A stretch of 31,681 nt of DNA, from contig NZ_CAMPHI010000052.1 in NCBI RefSeq assembly GCF_946885955.1, forward strand, positions 1 through 31,681, read 5' to 3'. Position 1 is the stretch's first letter. Each line of letters opens with the position of its first letter. Position numbers and translations under genes: made by a program. The DNA comes from an uncultured Pseudomonas sp. Its GTDB lineage: Bacteria; Pseudomonadota; Gammaproteobacteria; Pseudomonadales; Pseudomonadaceae. The notes beneath the pieces are model-generated. The model saw only the letters and a program-made list of their open reading frames with translations, had not been told where the DNA came from and did no database searches. This document shows positions 1 to 7,143 of this stretch, piece after piece.

Positions 1-53
1 AATGCGTTACCTATGTCTCCCGACACCTGTTACCTATGTCTCCCGGCTGAACA
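1..53. mobile_element. Terminus of an insertion sequence (window-edge fragment)
   Basis: The first 53 bases hold two direct copies of TTACCTATGTCTCCCG about 25 bases apart, ending in GGCTGAACA. Read on the minus strand this begins TGTTCAGCCGGGAGACATAG, a TG-start terminus followed by an internal iteration, as seen in IS ends with multiple terminal repeats (IS21- or IS481-like; the family cannot be fixed here). The same terminus, facing the other way, recurs at 5962-5994 with two mismatches in 33 bases. The body of the element, if present, lies left of the window. Confidence 0.6.
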
Positions 54-68
54 CGCGGCGCACCCTAC
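54..68. repeat. Right half of a disrupted 76-bp palindromic repeat
   Basis: Directly after the IS end lies GGCGCACCCTAC, identical to the right arm of the complete repeat at 1881-1956. The IS therefore sits within a copy of that repeat. The matching left half lies at 5899-5961. Confidence 0.55.
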
Positions 69-99
69 GGGTTGGCCCTTTGGGGTTTTTAAACTGGCT

Positions 100-834
100 T
101 TACCACTTGCCTACACTCATGCCGCCATCCACCGGCAGCACCGCGCCGGTGGTGAAGTTGGCGTCGGAGAGATAGAGCACGGCGTCGGCGATTTCCTCGA
201 TGCGGCCCACCCGTCCGGCCGGGTGCAGGCCCTTGAGGAATTCGTGGGTCGCCGGGTCATGCATCGGTGTGTCGATGATGCCCGGCGCCACCGCATTCAC
301 CTTGATGTTGTACGGCGACAGCTCCAGCGCCAGGGCGCGGGTCGCCTGGTTCAGGCCGCCCTTGATCAGCACCGGCAGCATCGCCGGCACCGCCAGGTTC
401 GGTTGCAGCGCGATGCTCGCGGTGATGTTGATGATGTGGCCCTGGCGCCGCTCGATCATATGCCGCGCGGCGGCCTGGGAGGCATACACCACGCCTTTGA
501 GGTTGGTAGCCAGCATGCTGTCCAGATCCTCGGCGGTGTAGTCGACAAATGGCTTGGGCAGAAAGAACCCGGCGTTATTCACCAGCACATCGACCTGACC
601 GAAGCGCTCTATGGCGCGTTCGATCAAGCGCGGTGCGGTGGCCGGGTCGGCGATATCGCCGGTCACGCCGAGAAAGCGCCCGTTGCCGCCCAGGGTTTCG
701 GCGGCGTCTGCCAGCCGCGCCTCCGAGCGCGCATTGCCGACCACATTGAAGCCGCGGGCGAGATAGGCCCTGGCCAGGCCAAGGCCGATGCCGCTGGAGG
801 CACCGGTAATAACGACGGTTCTGTTGTTGCTCAT
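100..834 (-). CDS. SDR family NAD(P)-dependent oxidoreductase
   Basis: A 244-residue short-chain dehydrogenase/reductase, expected to be cytosolic and to use NAD(P)(H). It has the Rossmann motif TGASSGIGLG near residue 10, NNAG in the middle, a Ser in NITAS, the PG motif and a C-terminal PVDGG. The classical YxxxK Tyr is missing: the Lys lies in LPVLIKGG with Pro at the Tyr position. Some SDR subgroups with a TKGGL-type motif share this, so the protein may be a divergent reductase rather than inactive. It is transcribed away from the LysR gene at 948, the usual layout for a LysR-controlled target. Its Shine-Dalgarno (AGGA, minus strand) falls inside an inverted-repeat arm. The substrate is unknown. 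Confidence 0.9.
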   Translation of the reverse strand: MSNNRTVVITGASSGIGLGLARAYLARGFNVVGNARSEARLADAAETLGGNGRFLGVTGDIADPATAPRLIERAIERFGQVDVLVNNAGFFLPKPFVDYTAEDLDSMLATNLKGVVYASQAAARHMIERRQGHIINITASIALQPNLAVPAMLPVLIKGGLNQATRALALELSPYNIKVNAVAPGIIDTPMHDPATHEFLKGLHPAGRVGRIEEIADAVLYLSDANFTTGAVLPVDGGMSVGKW

Positions 835-838
835 GGCG

Positions 839-884
839 ATAGTCCTGTTGGGGAGTGGAGGGCAGCGCTGTTGAGCAGGACTAT
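839..884 (-). promoter_or_regulatory. Inverted repeat covering the SDR ribosome binding site
   Basis: ATAGTCCTG (839-847) and CAGGACTAT (876-884) are perfect 9-base inverted arms with a 28-base spacer. On the minus-strand transcript the downstream arm carries the AGGA Shine-Dalgarno and ends four bases before the SDR start codon. It could be an RNA hairpin hiding the ribosome site, or a DNA site for the divergent LysR regulator. Both are inference. Confidence 0.4.
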
Positions 885-928
885 ATTTGTGCGCGGAAAG
901 CGGATAAATATGCTGTCAGGCACTTCAC

Positions 929-948
929 TTGATACACGGTGTAATCAA
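929..948. promoter_or_regulatory. Near-palindrome abutting the LysR start
   Basis: TTGATACACGGTGTAATCAA is palindromic except for one extra base in one arm, and its last base is the A of the LysR ATG. Such a site next to the start could serve autoregulation. No experimental support is visible. Confidence 0.35.
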
Positions 949-1976
949 TGCGACGGCAATTCGACGATGTACTACTGGGCAGCATCGAGCTGTTCTGCCT
1001 GGCGGCGGAGATCGGCAGCTTCACCGGCGCCGCCCTGGCCGCCGGCGTCACCCCGGCGGCGGTAAGCCGTTCGGTCTCGCGCCTGGAGACACGGCTTGGC
1101 GTGCGCCTGTTCGTGCGCACCACTCGCAGCATCCGCCTGACCGAAGGCGGACTGGCCTATCACCAGCAATGCCGCGGCGCGCTAAACCAGATGCTCGAAG
1201 CCGAGCGCGAGTTGATGGGCCAGCAACAAGCACCGTCCGGCACCCTGCGCATCAGCCTTCCCACCACCTACGGGCACCACCGAATCCTGCCGCTGCTGCC
1301 CGAGTTCCGCCGCCAGTACCCGCAGGTGCGGGTGGACATCCACCTGGGCAACCGCAATATCGATTTCGTCGACGAAGGCTACGACATGGCCATCCGCGTG
1401 CGCGCGCAACCCGACTCCGGCCTGATCGCCCGCCACCTGGAAGACGCCGCCCTGGTCGTGGTGGCAACCCCGGACTACCTCGCGCGCGCCGGCACCCCGC
1501 AGACCCTCGATGACCTGACACAGCACCAATGCATCCAGTTCGAACTGCCCAGCAGCGGCCGGCGCATCGCCTGGCTGTTCAACGACGCCGGCCGCCCCTG
1601 CGAACTTCTCACCCAGGGCGCCTACGTCTGCTCCGACGAGGTGCTTGGCGGCGTAACCCTGGCCAAACACGGCGCCGGCCTGTTCCAGGCCTACCGCTTT
1701 ACCATCGAACGGGAATTGGCCGAAGGCTCACTGGTGGAAGTGCTGCAACCCTACGCCGGCCGCTCGCGGCCATTTACCTTGCTCTACCCCCATGGGCGGC
1801 ATGTGCCGTTAAGGTTGCGGGCGTTTATTGATTTTTTGATGGAGAGGCAGAGGGGGGGCTTAAGTCAGCGGGCTGACATCGTAGGGTGCGCCATGCGCAC
1901 CAGCCACAGCCACAGCAGCGCAGGCGAAGATTCTTGGTGCGCACGGCGCACCCTACCAGTGCTCCCAGGCCCCTAG
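948..1976 (+). CDS. LysR family transcriptional regulator with a repeat-derived C-terminal tail
   Basis: A 342-residue regulator. The N-terminal winged helix-turn-helix spans about residues 8-65 (TGAALAAGVTPAAVSRSVSRL), followed by a LysR substrate-binding domain to about residue 300. It probably controls the divergent SDR gene at 100-834, 113 bases away. Family members usually have about 300 residues. The last 30 or so residues here are read through the complete 76-bp palindromic repeat at 1881-1956, so the tail looks like an accident of repeat insertion that removed the native stop. The TAG stop (1974-1976) overlaps the stop of the convergent phyH pseudogene. The effector is unknown, and no strong Shine-Dalgarno is seen before the chosen ATG. 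Confidence 0.9.
   Translation: MRRQFDDVLLGSIELFCLAAEIGSFTGAALAAGVTPAAVSRSVSRLETRLGVRLFVRTTRSIRLTEGGLAYHQQCRGALNQMLEAERELMGQQQAPSGTLRISLPTTYGHHRILPLLPEFRRQYPQVRVDIHLGNRNIDFVDEGYDMAIRVRAQPDSGLIARHLEDAALVVVATPDYLARAGTPQTLDDLTQHQCIQFELPSSGRRIAWLFNDAGRPCELLTQGAYVCSDEVLGGVTLAKHGAGLFQAYRFTIERELAEGSLVEVLQPYAGRSRPFTLLYPHGRHVPLRLRAFIDFLMERQRGGLSQRADIVGCAMRTSHSHSSAGEDSWCARRTLPVLPGP
1881..1956. repeat. Complete 76-bp palindromic repeat
   Basis: It begins GTAGGGTGCGCCATGCGCAC and ends GTGCGCACGGCGCACCCTAC, so the outer arms GTAGGGTGCGCC and GGCGCACCCTAC are perfect inverted repeats. It lies inside the LysR reading frame. Two further half copies are split by IS ends at 54-68 and 5899-5961. Confidence 0.7.
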
Positions 1977-2553
1977 CCTATGGATAAATCCATTGCCTTC
2001 TTGCCTGTTCCGCCCAAAGCAAAGTCCGCGGGGTCGAACCTATCGCTGGTGTCCATACCAATACATCGCAGACCCATAGCTTCCAGGTGGGAGGCGTATA
2101 GCGGCTCGGCAAAATAACTAATCAGGATGGCGCGACGGCGGGCGCCTACTGAGTTCAGACATGCCCGCATGCAGCAGATCGGCATCGAACACCAGAATGT
2201 CCCCAGCGGTGCCGGCAAGCTGCACAGAGCGGGACTCGTCATTGCAGTCGAAGGGCGGCTCTCCCTGCACTGGGCGATGGCTGCGGGGAATGATACGGGT
2301 CGCGCCATTCTCGGGGCCATAGTCGTCGAAAAAAGCCAGGCCGATTCACGTTCACCACATCTCCTGGGCGTTGGGCCGACAAATCGCAGTCCAATAGCGA
2401 ATGGCGCCAGTCCAAGCCACGTGGCACCGGCCATTCGCCCGACGGCTTCACCCCTGCCTCGAACACGGCGCGAAGACCATCCAGCCACTCCAACGGGATC
2501 GCCCGGCGGAGCAGGGCATAGTCATCTCGATGGAGTTGGGTGCGGTCAGTCAT
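1973..2553 (-). pseudogene. Decayed phytanoyl-CoA dioxygenase (PhyH-like) gene
   Basis: The first frame (start at 2553) reads MTDRTQLHRDDYALLRRAIP and matches the start of the intact copy at 12097-12813. After HSLLDC it jumps to DLSAQRPGD, so about 145 bases that encode the centre of the protein in the intact copy, including the His of the HxD iron motif, are missing. Frameshifts then break the frame, and the 3' part resumes in another frame through ISYFAEPLYASH to a final KAMDLSIG before TAG. It is more diverged from the intact gene than the fragment at 7891-8069, which suggests an older duplication. It overlaps the LysR stop codon and cannot make a working enzyme. Confidence 0.85.
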
Positions 2554-2763
2554 GGCTTCGTTAATTCCCTTATCAGCAATCCGTCTTGCATAGCGGGCCG
2601 AAGTTAGACAAAAAACATCAGGCGATTAAGGGACAGACTATCGCCGATAACGTTAGGCAGAAACTGGCTCGAAGCGACCCATCAGCATCAATAGCGTGGT
2701 CTACCCTCGATTACCTCATAAATATACCCGTCATTTTTTATTTTTTGTGGTTTTATTAAGCAG

Positions 2764-5007
2764 TTAAACGATATTGTCTGAATATTGTTTGAATTGGTCA
2801 TGTCTGAGTTTGTTTACTCGTTCGTTAATTATTATGCTTACCCTCTCTGGTGGACGGTTCCCCCATTCTTCAGCATCTCCCATTAGTTGATGCATTGCCT
2901 CTGAGCTTAGATGTTTTCCAAGCTGTAAGCCCGCCGTGGTGGGTAGCAGGTCTGAAAATAATCGCCTTACATTTTCTGCGTTTGCAGCCAGCGAAACGAA
3001 GTTCAAAAGAAACTCAGGCCTCATCATGTATGGGGCGCCTCCTTCAGATTCAACAAGGTCCTTTGTAAATGCTAAAACGTGAGTTTCCTTTGTGAGCCAC
3101 CAAGTTCTGAAGCCAAAACCATCATAGATGCCAGACTCAGCATGTTTTCTACGTTGAGCGTATGTCGCATATGCCATAAGTACATCGTTATACGATAAGT
3201 TCTCGTGCTTGCTTTGCCTTGCTCTGCCTTGTCTTGCCTCGTCGAGTTTGGCAGCATGTTTTGCGACGGCACTATTATTAACTGTGGCCTTAAGTTCATC
3301 GGATGAAATAAATTTCATATTGAATTTCTGAAGGAGAAACCCCTTTAAATCTTGTTTCGCGGACTCAGCGCGAGCCCTCAGAGCAGAGTGAGTAACAATT
3401 TGTTCTATAAAGTCTTTCCAAGTCTTTGGTCCATTGCTAGATCTGCGGCTGTGAAAATATGCTCGGATCATTATGCGGTCGCTGTCAATGATCATATTGT
3501 GAGGGATGAATTTTTCCTGTTGCTCATAATGGTTTCTAAATTCTAAGTCGGTAGCATGTAGGTGGGTGAAAACTTCATCCAAGACTGGCTCTGTCAAAAT
3601 AACTTGTGAGCCAAGCTTTGTGCAAATATCAATTATTTTTGAGACTTGTTTGTACTCGTCTTCAACATATCTTTCTGAGATTGCTTTTATAAGTATGTCT
3701 GTGCCGATGAGTAACCTAAAATTACCGCCCATTTTATTGAAATACTCCAGGAGTCTTGGGGCGGATTGCATGGTAACCAAAAGGCAAGAAGTTTTGGATA
3801 GGTAAGCCAAATAGTCCCTTTCCGCGGCGGTAGGGCGATAAAAAATTCCGCGGAGAGAACTCAGGCATGCACCAAACATTTCGGTATTTAGAGTTTTTCC
3901 ATGCTCAATTTCGGAAAGAACTTTCACCATTATGTCTTCTACAACTTGATCCGATACATGAATGGTTTCAAGTTTCCCTTCTAGAAACGCCGCAAGCAGT
4001 AGGCCTTGATCAATAAAATATCGATGGACTGTTTGGAAAACTAGCTGGTTGCAAGCTACGTTTGCCGCTGCCTTTTCTATTTTGCCAATTTCAGCTGTTA
4101 ATCTATCTGATATTGAACGACGGAAATTTGCTTGCCTTGCCAGTGCGGAGCTTGCTTCGTTTGCTAAAGCTGTGCGCATTTCATAAGGCAGCGAAAAGCT
4201 ATCAGTCGCTTTGTAGTGCCGAAGTCGTTCTTCTCCACCAGCACCCTTTGATGCTAGAGAGGAAAGGCGCTTATTTAGATTGGGTAGCAGGACGGACTTG
4301 GCTTGTGGAAATAAAGTTGATATGGCTTCGTGAATTTGTCCTCGGCTCGCCAAAAGCTGTTGATCTGGGTCAGTATCTCTAAGAGACCAGTATATGAGGG
4401 CATCCAAAACTTGCTCATTTAAGTGATTCTTAACATGCTTGCTTTTGAGTTCGTAGTTCAAATATACGTAAACGGTTGGGTCTGTGGCGAACTCATTTAC
4501 TGTGGATAGATTTTGTCTCGCTGCACTTGTTAATGATGAAATTTCACTATGGAAAAAATCGTAGAAAAGTTGATTGCATCTAGAGTCTGTATTGATGTAG
4601 CTTTTGATGCGCTCGTAATCTCTGAATTGAACCATTACCTCGTGGTTTTCAAAAACATCTTGTGTTATGACGTCTGACTTTGGGATGGCAATGCTTGTGG
4701 CATATATAAGCTGTCGGGGGGTTCGTCCATTTTTCTTCAAGGCTTTTAGAGTTTCATATACTTTGGTTTTTACTCCGTCTTCAGCTGTTGTTGTGAACTG
4801 TATAAATGTGTTTATTTTTCCTCCCACCTCTTGGATATAGCTCGAAAGTGCACCATCGGCACCGCCGTCATGTATGCCTCCCATAGGAATAAAAGCTTCT
4901 TCGAATACAAATGCAAATAGTTGTTTTGCGAAGCTCTCAAATCGTGCGCCAGATACTTTTCCTATTAAGTACGAATAAAGGTCATCTGAAGCGATTTTAA
5001 TTGTCAT
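2764..5007 (-). CDS. Large protein with REase-like N-terminus and PIN-like C-terminus (candidate defence nuclease)
   Basis: A 747-residue protein of no family I can name. Residues 20-75 look like a PD-(D/E)xK nuclease of the Mrr-like type: E24 in ARFESFAKQL, the glycine-rich GGIHDGGADG with D47/D51, then FIQFTTT (Q70-x-T72) where ExK or QxK normally sits. Residues 200-275 resemble a winged helix. Residues 430-655 look like a PIN nuclease: D437 (LIGTDIL), E478 (EPVLDEV), D608 (SYNDVLMAY) and E641 or D650 as a possible fourth acid. The gene is AT-rich against its neighbours (two 60-base lines counted by hand gave 32% and 50% GC), which points to transfer. A good Shine-Dalgarno (AAGGAAG) precedes the ATG. 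It sits alone in an IS-bounded segment. The domain calls come from motifs only; a nucleic-acid-targeting defence role is inference. Confidence 0.8.
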   Translation of the reverse strand: MTIKIASDDLYSYLIGKVSGARFESFAKQLFAFVFEEAFIPMGGIHDGGADGALSSYIQEVGGKINTFIQFTTTAEDGVKTKVYETLKALKKNGRTPRQLIYATSIAIPKSDVITQDVFENHEVMVQFRDYERIKSYINTDSRCNQLFYDFFHSEISSLTSAARQNLSTVNEFATDPTVYVYLNYELKSKHVKNHLNEQVLDALIYWSLRDTDPDQQLLASRGQIHEAISTLFPQAKSVLLPNLNKRLSSLASKGAGGEERLRHYKATDSFSLPYEMRTALANEASSALARQANFRRSISDRLTAEIGKIEKAAANVACNQLVFQTVHRYFIDQGLLLAAFLEGKLETIHVSDQVVEDIMVKVLSEIEHGKTLNTEMFGACLSSLRGIFYRPTAAERDYLAYLSKTSCLLVTMQSAPRLLEYFNKMGGNFRLLIGTDILIKAISERYVEDEYKQVSKIIDICTKLGSQVILTEPVLDEVFTHLHATDLEFRNHYEQQEKFIPHNMIIDSDRIMIRAYFHSRRSSNGPKTWKDFIEQIVTHSALRARAESAKQDLKGFLLQKFNMKFISSDELKATVNNSAVAKHAAKLDEARQGRARQSKHENLSYNDVLMAYATYAQRRKHAESGIYDGFGFRTWWLTKETHVLAFTKDLVESEGGAPYMMRPEFLLNFVSLAANAENVRRLFSDLLPTTAGLQLGKHLSSEAMHQLMGDAEEWGNRPPERVSIIINERVNKLRHDQFKQYSDNIV

Positions 5008-5152
5008 GGTTCTTCCTTGTGGGCAAATTATGTTTGTTTTTTAATTCAGCGTGAAGTCAAGTAAGTTGGTATAAGGGTGATGCAAAAAAATCTGTATAGA
5101 AGGGAGATGTTTTCCCTGGTTTGGTCTTCCGCTACAAATCAATGGCGCAACC

Positions 5153-5725
5153 TCACCCCATCGGACTAAACCCATTCACCGCACTGCAATACCGCTGCTC
5201 CATCCGTTTGCTCAACTCTAGACGATCCCCAGCCCAGCGCTTTTCCCAGGCTCGGCATTGCTCACGAAAATGCACCTTGGCCGCCTTACGGCATTCGCGG
5301 TAGTCGATTGAGCCGCGGCGGTGGTTAAGGCATACGCTGCTGCTGTCGATGCGGTTATCCAGGGAATGCCATTCGGCGAGGTAGGAGGTGCTGCCGTCCC
5401 AGCTCTTGATCCGCTGCATATCAATGTCGCGGCTTACGCTACGCGGGGCCGGTGCGCTGCTGCGGTTGGCTTGCTCGGCTTTGTAGTAGGCGAGGTATTG
5501 CTCTGAAACCATGCCTCTGTTCGAGGTCGGGCGATGGTCGCGGGGCAGGGCGCCGTAGCGGCAGGCGATAACGTTTTCGTCGATAAGGTTGGCGGTGCCG
5601 ATGCAGTCGGTCAGCGGCTTGGGAAGGGAGCGCGGAGCGTCGTCGCTGTCGGCGTTGAGCCGTTCGCCGAGGTTGGCAGTAGGGTGCTCGTCGCGGCTGT
5701 CGCATTGCCAATCCTGGTATTTCAT
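5153..5725 (-). CDS. Hypothetical protein with seven cysteines
   Basis: A 190-residue protein I do not recognise. It has no signal peptide or membrane segment. Seven Cys are spread along it, four of them in the C-terminal third (SSVCLNHR, YRECRK, REQCRAW, RYCSAV), a region rich in Arg, Lys and Glu that is probably helical. The start is supported by AAGGGA about seven bases before ATG. GC content is like the chromosome and unlike the nuclease gene 145 bases downstream on the same strand, so common origin with that gene is uncertain. The C-terminal Cys pattern could bind metal or form disulfides; no function can be given. Confidence 0.6.
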   Translation of the reverse strand: MKYQDWQCDSRDEHPTANLGERLNADSDDAPRSLPKPLTDCIGTANLIDENVIACRYGALPRDHRPTSNRGMVSEQYLAYYKAEQANRSSAPAPRSVSRDIDMQRIKSWDGSTSYLAEWHSLDNRIDSSSVCLNHRRGSIDYRECRKAAKVHFREQCRAWEKRWAGDRLELSKRMEQRYCSAVNGFSPMG

Positions 5726-5898
5726 GGCGTTCCCTTACCTGTCCATGGCGAGCCTGTGCTGACGCGGGTTCAGCCTGCTCGTAACTATGCGGCGCTTGAC
5801 GTTGCATTCGAGAGTAAACCCGCAGAAGGCAATTTGCCAGTATTCGGCGGGCGGCATATTGACGCTTCGATGTCATTGAGCGCCGCGATGCGGGCTTC

Positions 5899-5961
5899 GT
5901 AGGGTGCGCCGTGCGCACCAGCCCCAGCAGCGCGGTGCCGGAAGATTTCCCGTGCGCACGG
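5899..5961. repeat. Left part of a disrupted 76-bp palindromic repeat
   Basis: Begins GTAGGGTGCGCCGTGCGCAC and ends GTGCGCACGG, where the IS terminus starts. Compared with the full copy at 1881-1956, only the last arm (GCGCACCCTAC) is missing; that arm is found next to the IS end at 54-68. Confidence 0.6.
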
Positions 5962-5994
5962 TGTTCAGCCGGGAGACATGGGTAGCAGGTGTCG
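5962..5994. mobile_element. Remnant of an insertion-sequence terminus
   Basis: Starts TGTTCAGCCGGGAGACATGG and matches the minus-strand reading of 21-53 with two mismatches in 33 bases; similarity then stops. No transposase follows, so only the end of the element remains. Bases 5995-6150 contain nothing I can identify. Confidence 0.55.
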
Positions 5995-6150
5995 AAAAAC
6001 GGCCCGAAGCTGGATAAAGCATCGGGATATTAAGGATTGCCTGCCGCTGATGAGGTTGAAAACGATCCAGACCAGCCGTTGGCGATAGGTAGAAATCGAC
6101 CAGAAGCGGACATCGTTAACCAACAGAAATATTCTCCTATCTTGACCGAT

Positions 6151-6166
6151 TAGGATGGGCGTCCTA
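6151..6166. promoter_or_regulatory. Upstream TetR-type operator candidate
   Basis: TAGGATGGGCGTCCTA has 5-base inverted arms TAGGA/TCCTA. It shares TAGG--G--CGTCCTA with the second site. The two centres are 33 bases apart, close to three helical turns, so bound dimers would lie on the same face of the DNA. Confidence 0.55.
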
Positions 6167-6183
6167 CGATCAGTGCCATCGAT

Positions 6184-6199
6184 TAGGTCGATCGTCCTA
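6184..6199. promoter_or_regulatory. Downstream TetR-type operator candidate
   Basis: TAGGTCGATCGTCCTA lies within the longer inverted repeat ATTAGG-N8-CCTAAT (6182-6201), 31 bases before the TetR start. It probably mediates autorepression of the TetR-YciI-Tag operon. Confidence 0.6.
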
Positions 6200-6230
6200 A
6201 TTCAACATTCAAGGCGAGAGGCACACCTGG

Positions 6231-6818
6231 ATGGCTGGCATGACTACTCGTGAGCGCATCGTCTCCGAAGCGGACAGGTTGTTCTATGAACGGGGCTATG
6301 AACACACCTCTTTCGCCGAGATCGCCGATGCCGTCGGAATCTCCCGTGGCAACTTCTACTACCACTTCAAAAGCAAGGACGAGATTCTGGATGCCGTCAT
6401 CAAGAGGCGCATGACGAGCACATCAGAGATGCTTCAGGTGTGGGAGTGCCAAAGCAGCTCTCCCTCCGAGCGCATCAAGAGCTTCATTCTTATCGTCATC
6501 AGGAATCGGGCGCAGATAATCCTTCATGGTTGCCCAGTCGGCACGCTATGCAGCGAGCTAGCCAAGATTGGCCATCCCGCCCAGCCGCAATCCAACCAGT
6601 TGTTTTCCCTGTTCCGCACCTGGTTGTGCCAGCAATTCGCTCTACTCGGGCGTGAGGCGGACGCCGATTCGCTAGCGATGCACGTACTGGCGTTCAGTCA
6701 GGGCGTTGCATTGCTTGCTCATGCATTTCAAGACAAGTGCTTTGTCGAGCGGGAGGCCGAGCGCATGTGCGCATGGCTTGACCGCGTCGCTGACGAAGCA
6801 ACGACGAAGATCGGGTAA
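6231..6818 (+). CDS. TetR/AcrR family transcriptional regulator
   Basis: A 195-residue repressor-type protein. The N-terminal TetR helix-turn-helix is clear: RERIVSEADRLFYERGY, then FAEIADAVGISRGNFYYHF (about residues 7-52). A helical ligand-binding domain follows, with Cys in HGCPVGTLC and ECQ that might sense electrophiles (speculation). It is the first gene of a likely three-gene operon with YciI- and Tag-like genes, only 21 bases before the next start. Two matching palindromes lie just upstream. An in-frame ATG at 6240 (MTTRERI) is an alternative start; 6231 lies 13 bases after GAGAGG. Confidence 0.93.
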   Translation: MAGMTTRERIVSEADRLFYERGYEHTSFAEIADAVGISRGNFYYHFKSKDEILDAVIKRRMTSTSEMLQVWECQSSSPSERIKSFILIVIRNRAQIILHGCPVGTLCSELAKIGHPAQPQSNQLFSLFRTWLCQQFALLGREADADSLAMHVLAFSQGVALLAHAFQDKCFVEREAERMCAWLDRVADEATTKIG

Positions 6819-6839
6819 TCACTTCAGGGAGGGCCACTA

Positions 6840-7139
6840 ATGTTTATCGTATTCCTAAGATTTTCAGCTGGGCGTGATCAGGCAGGTCAGCTGATGCAGG
6901 CTCATAGGGATTGGCTGAAACGCGGATTCGACGATGGCGTCTTTCTCTTGGCCGGCAGCCTCCAGCCCCAGGCTGGAGGGATGGTTCTGGCGAGCGGGGT
7001 TACGCTAGCCCAGCTTGAGGAGCGGGTCAGTAGCGATCCATTCGTAGCAGAAGATGTTGTGCAAGCAGAAATCGTAGCGGTGACCCCATCGAAGGTGGAT
7101 CCTCGCTTGGAGTTCTTGCTGGCGGATATGGGTAGCTGA
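6840..7139 (+). CDS. YciI-like (YCII domain) protein
   Basis: A 99-residue single-domain protein of the YCII/EthD-like ferredoxin-fold group. Family features are the N-terminal strand MFIVFLRFSAGRD, HRDWLKRGFDDGVFLLAGSL with the conserved His and the G-S after the second strand, and DPFVAEDVVQAEIVAV near the end. YCII proteins are small cytosolic enzymes or binding proteins, and most have no proven substrate. The gene is tightly placed between the TetR gene and tag (4 bases to the next ATG), so it is probably co-transcribed and induced with them. A GGGAGGG-like Shine-Dalgarno lies upstream (AGGGAGGGCC). Confidence 0.9.
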   Translation: MFIVFLRFSAGRDQAGQLMQAHRDWLKRGFDDGVFLLAGSLQPQAGGMVLASGVTLAQLEERVSSDPFVAEDVVQAEIVAVTPSKVDPRLEFLLADMGS

Positions 7140-7143
7140 AGCC

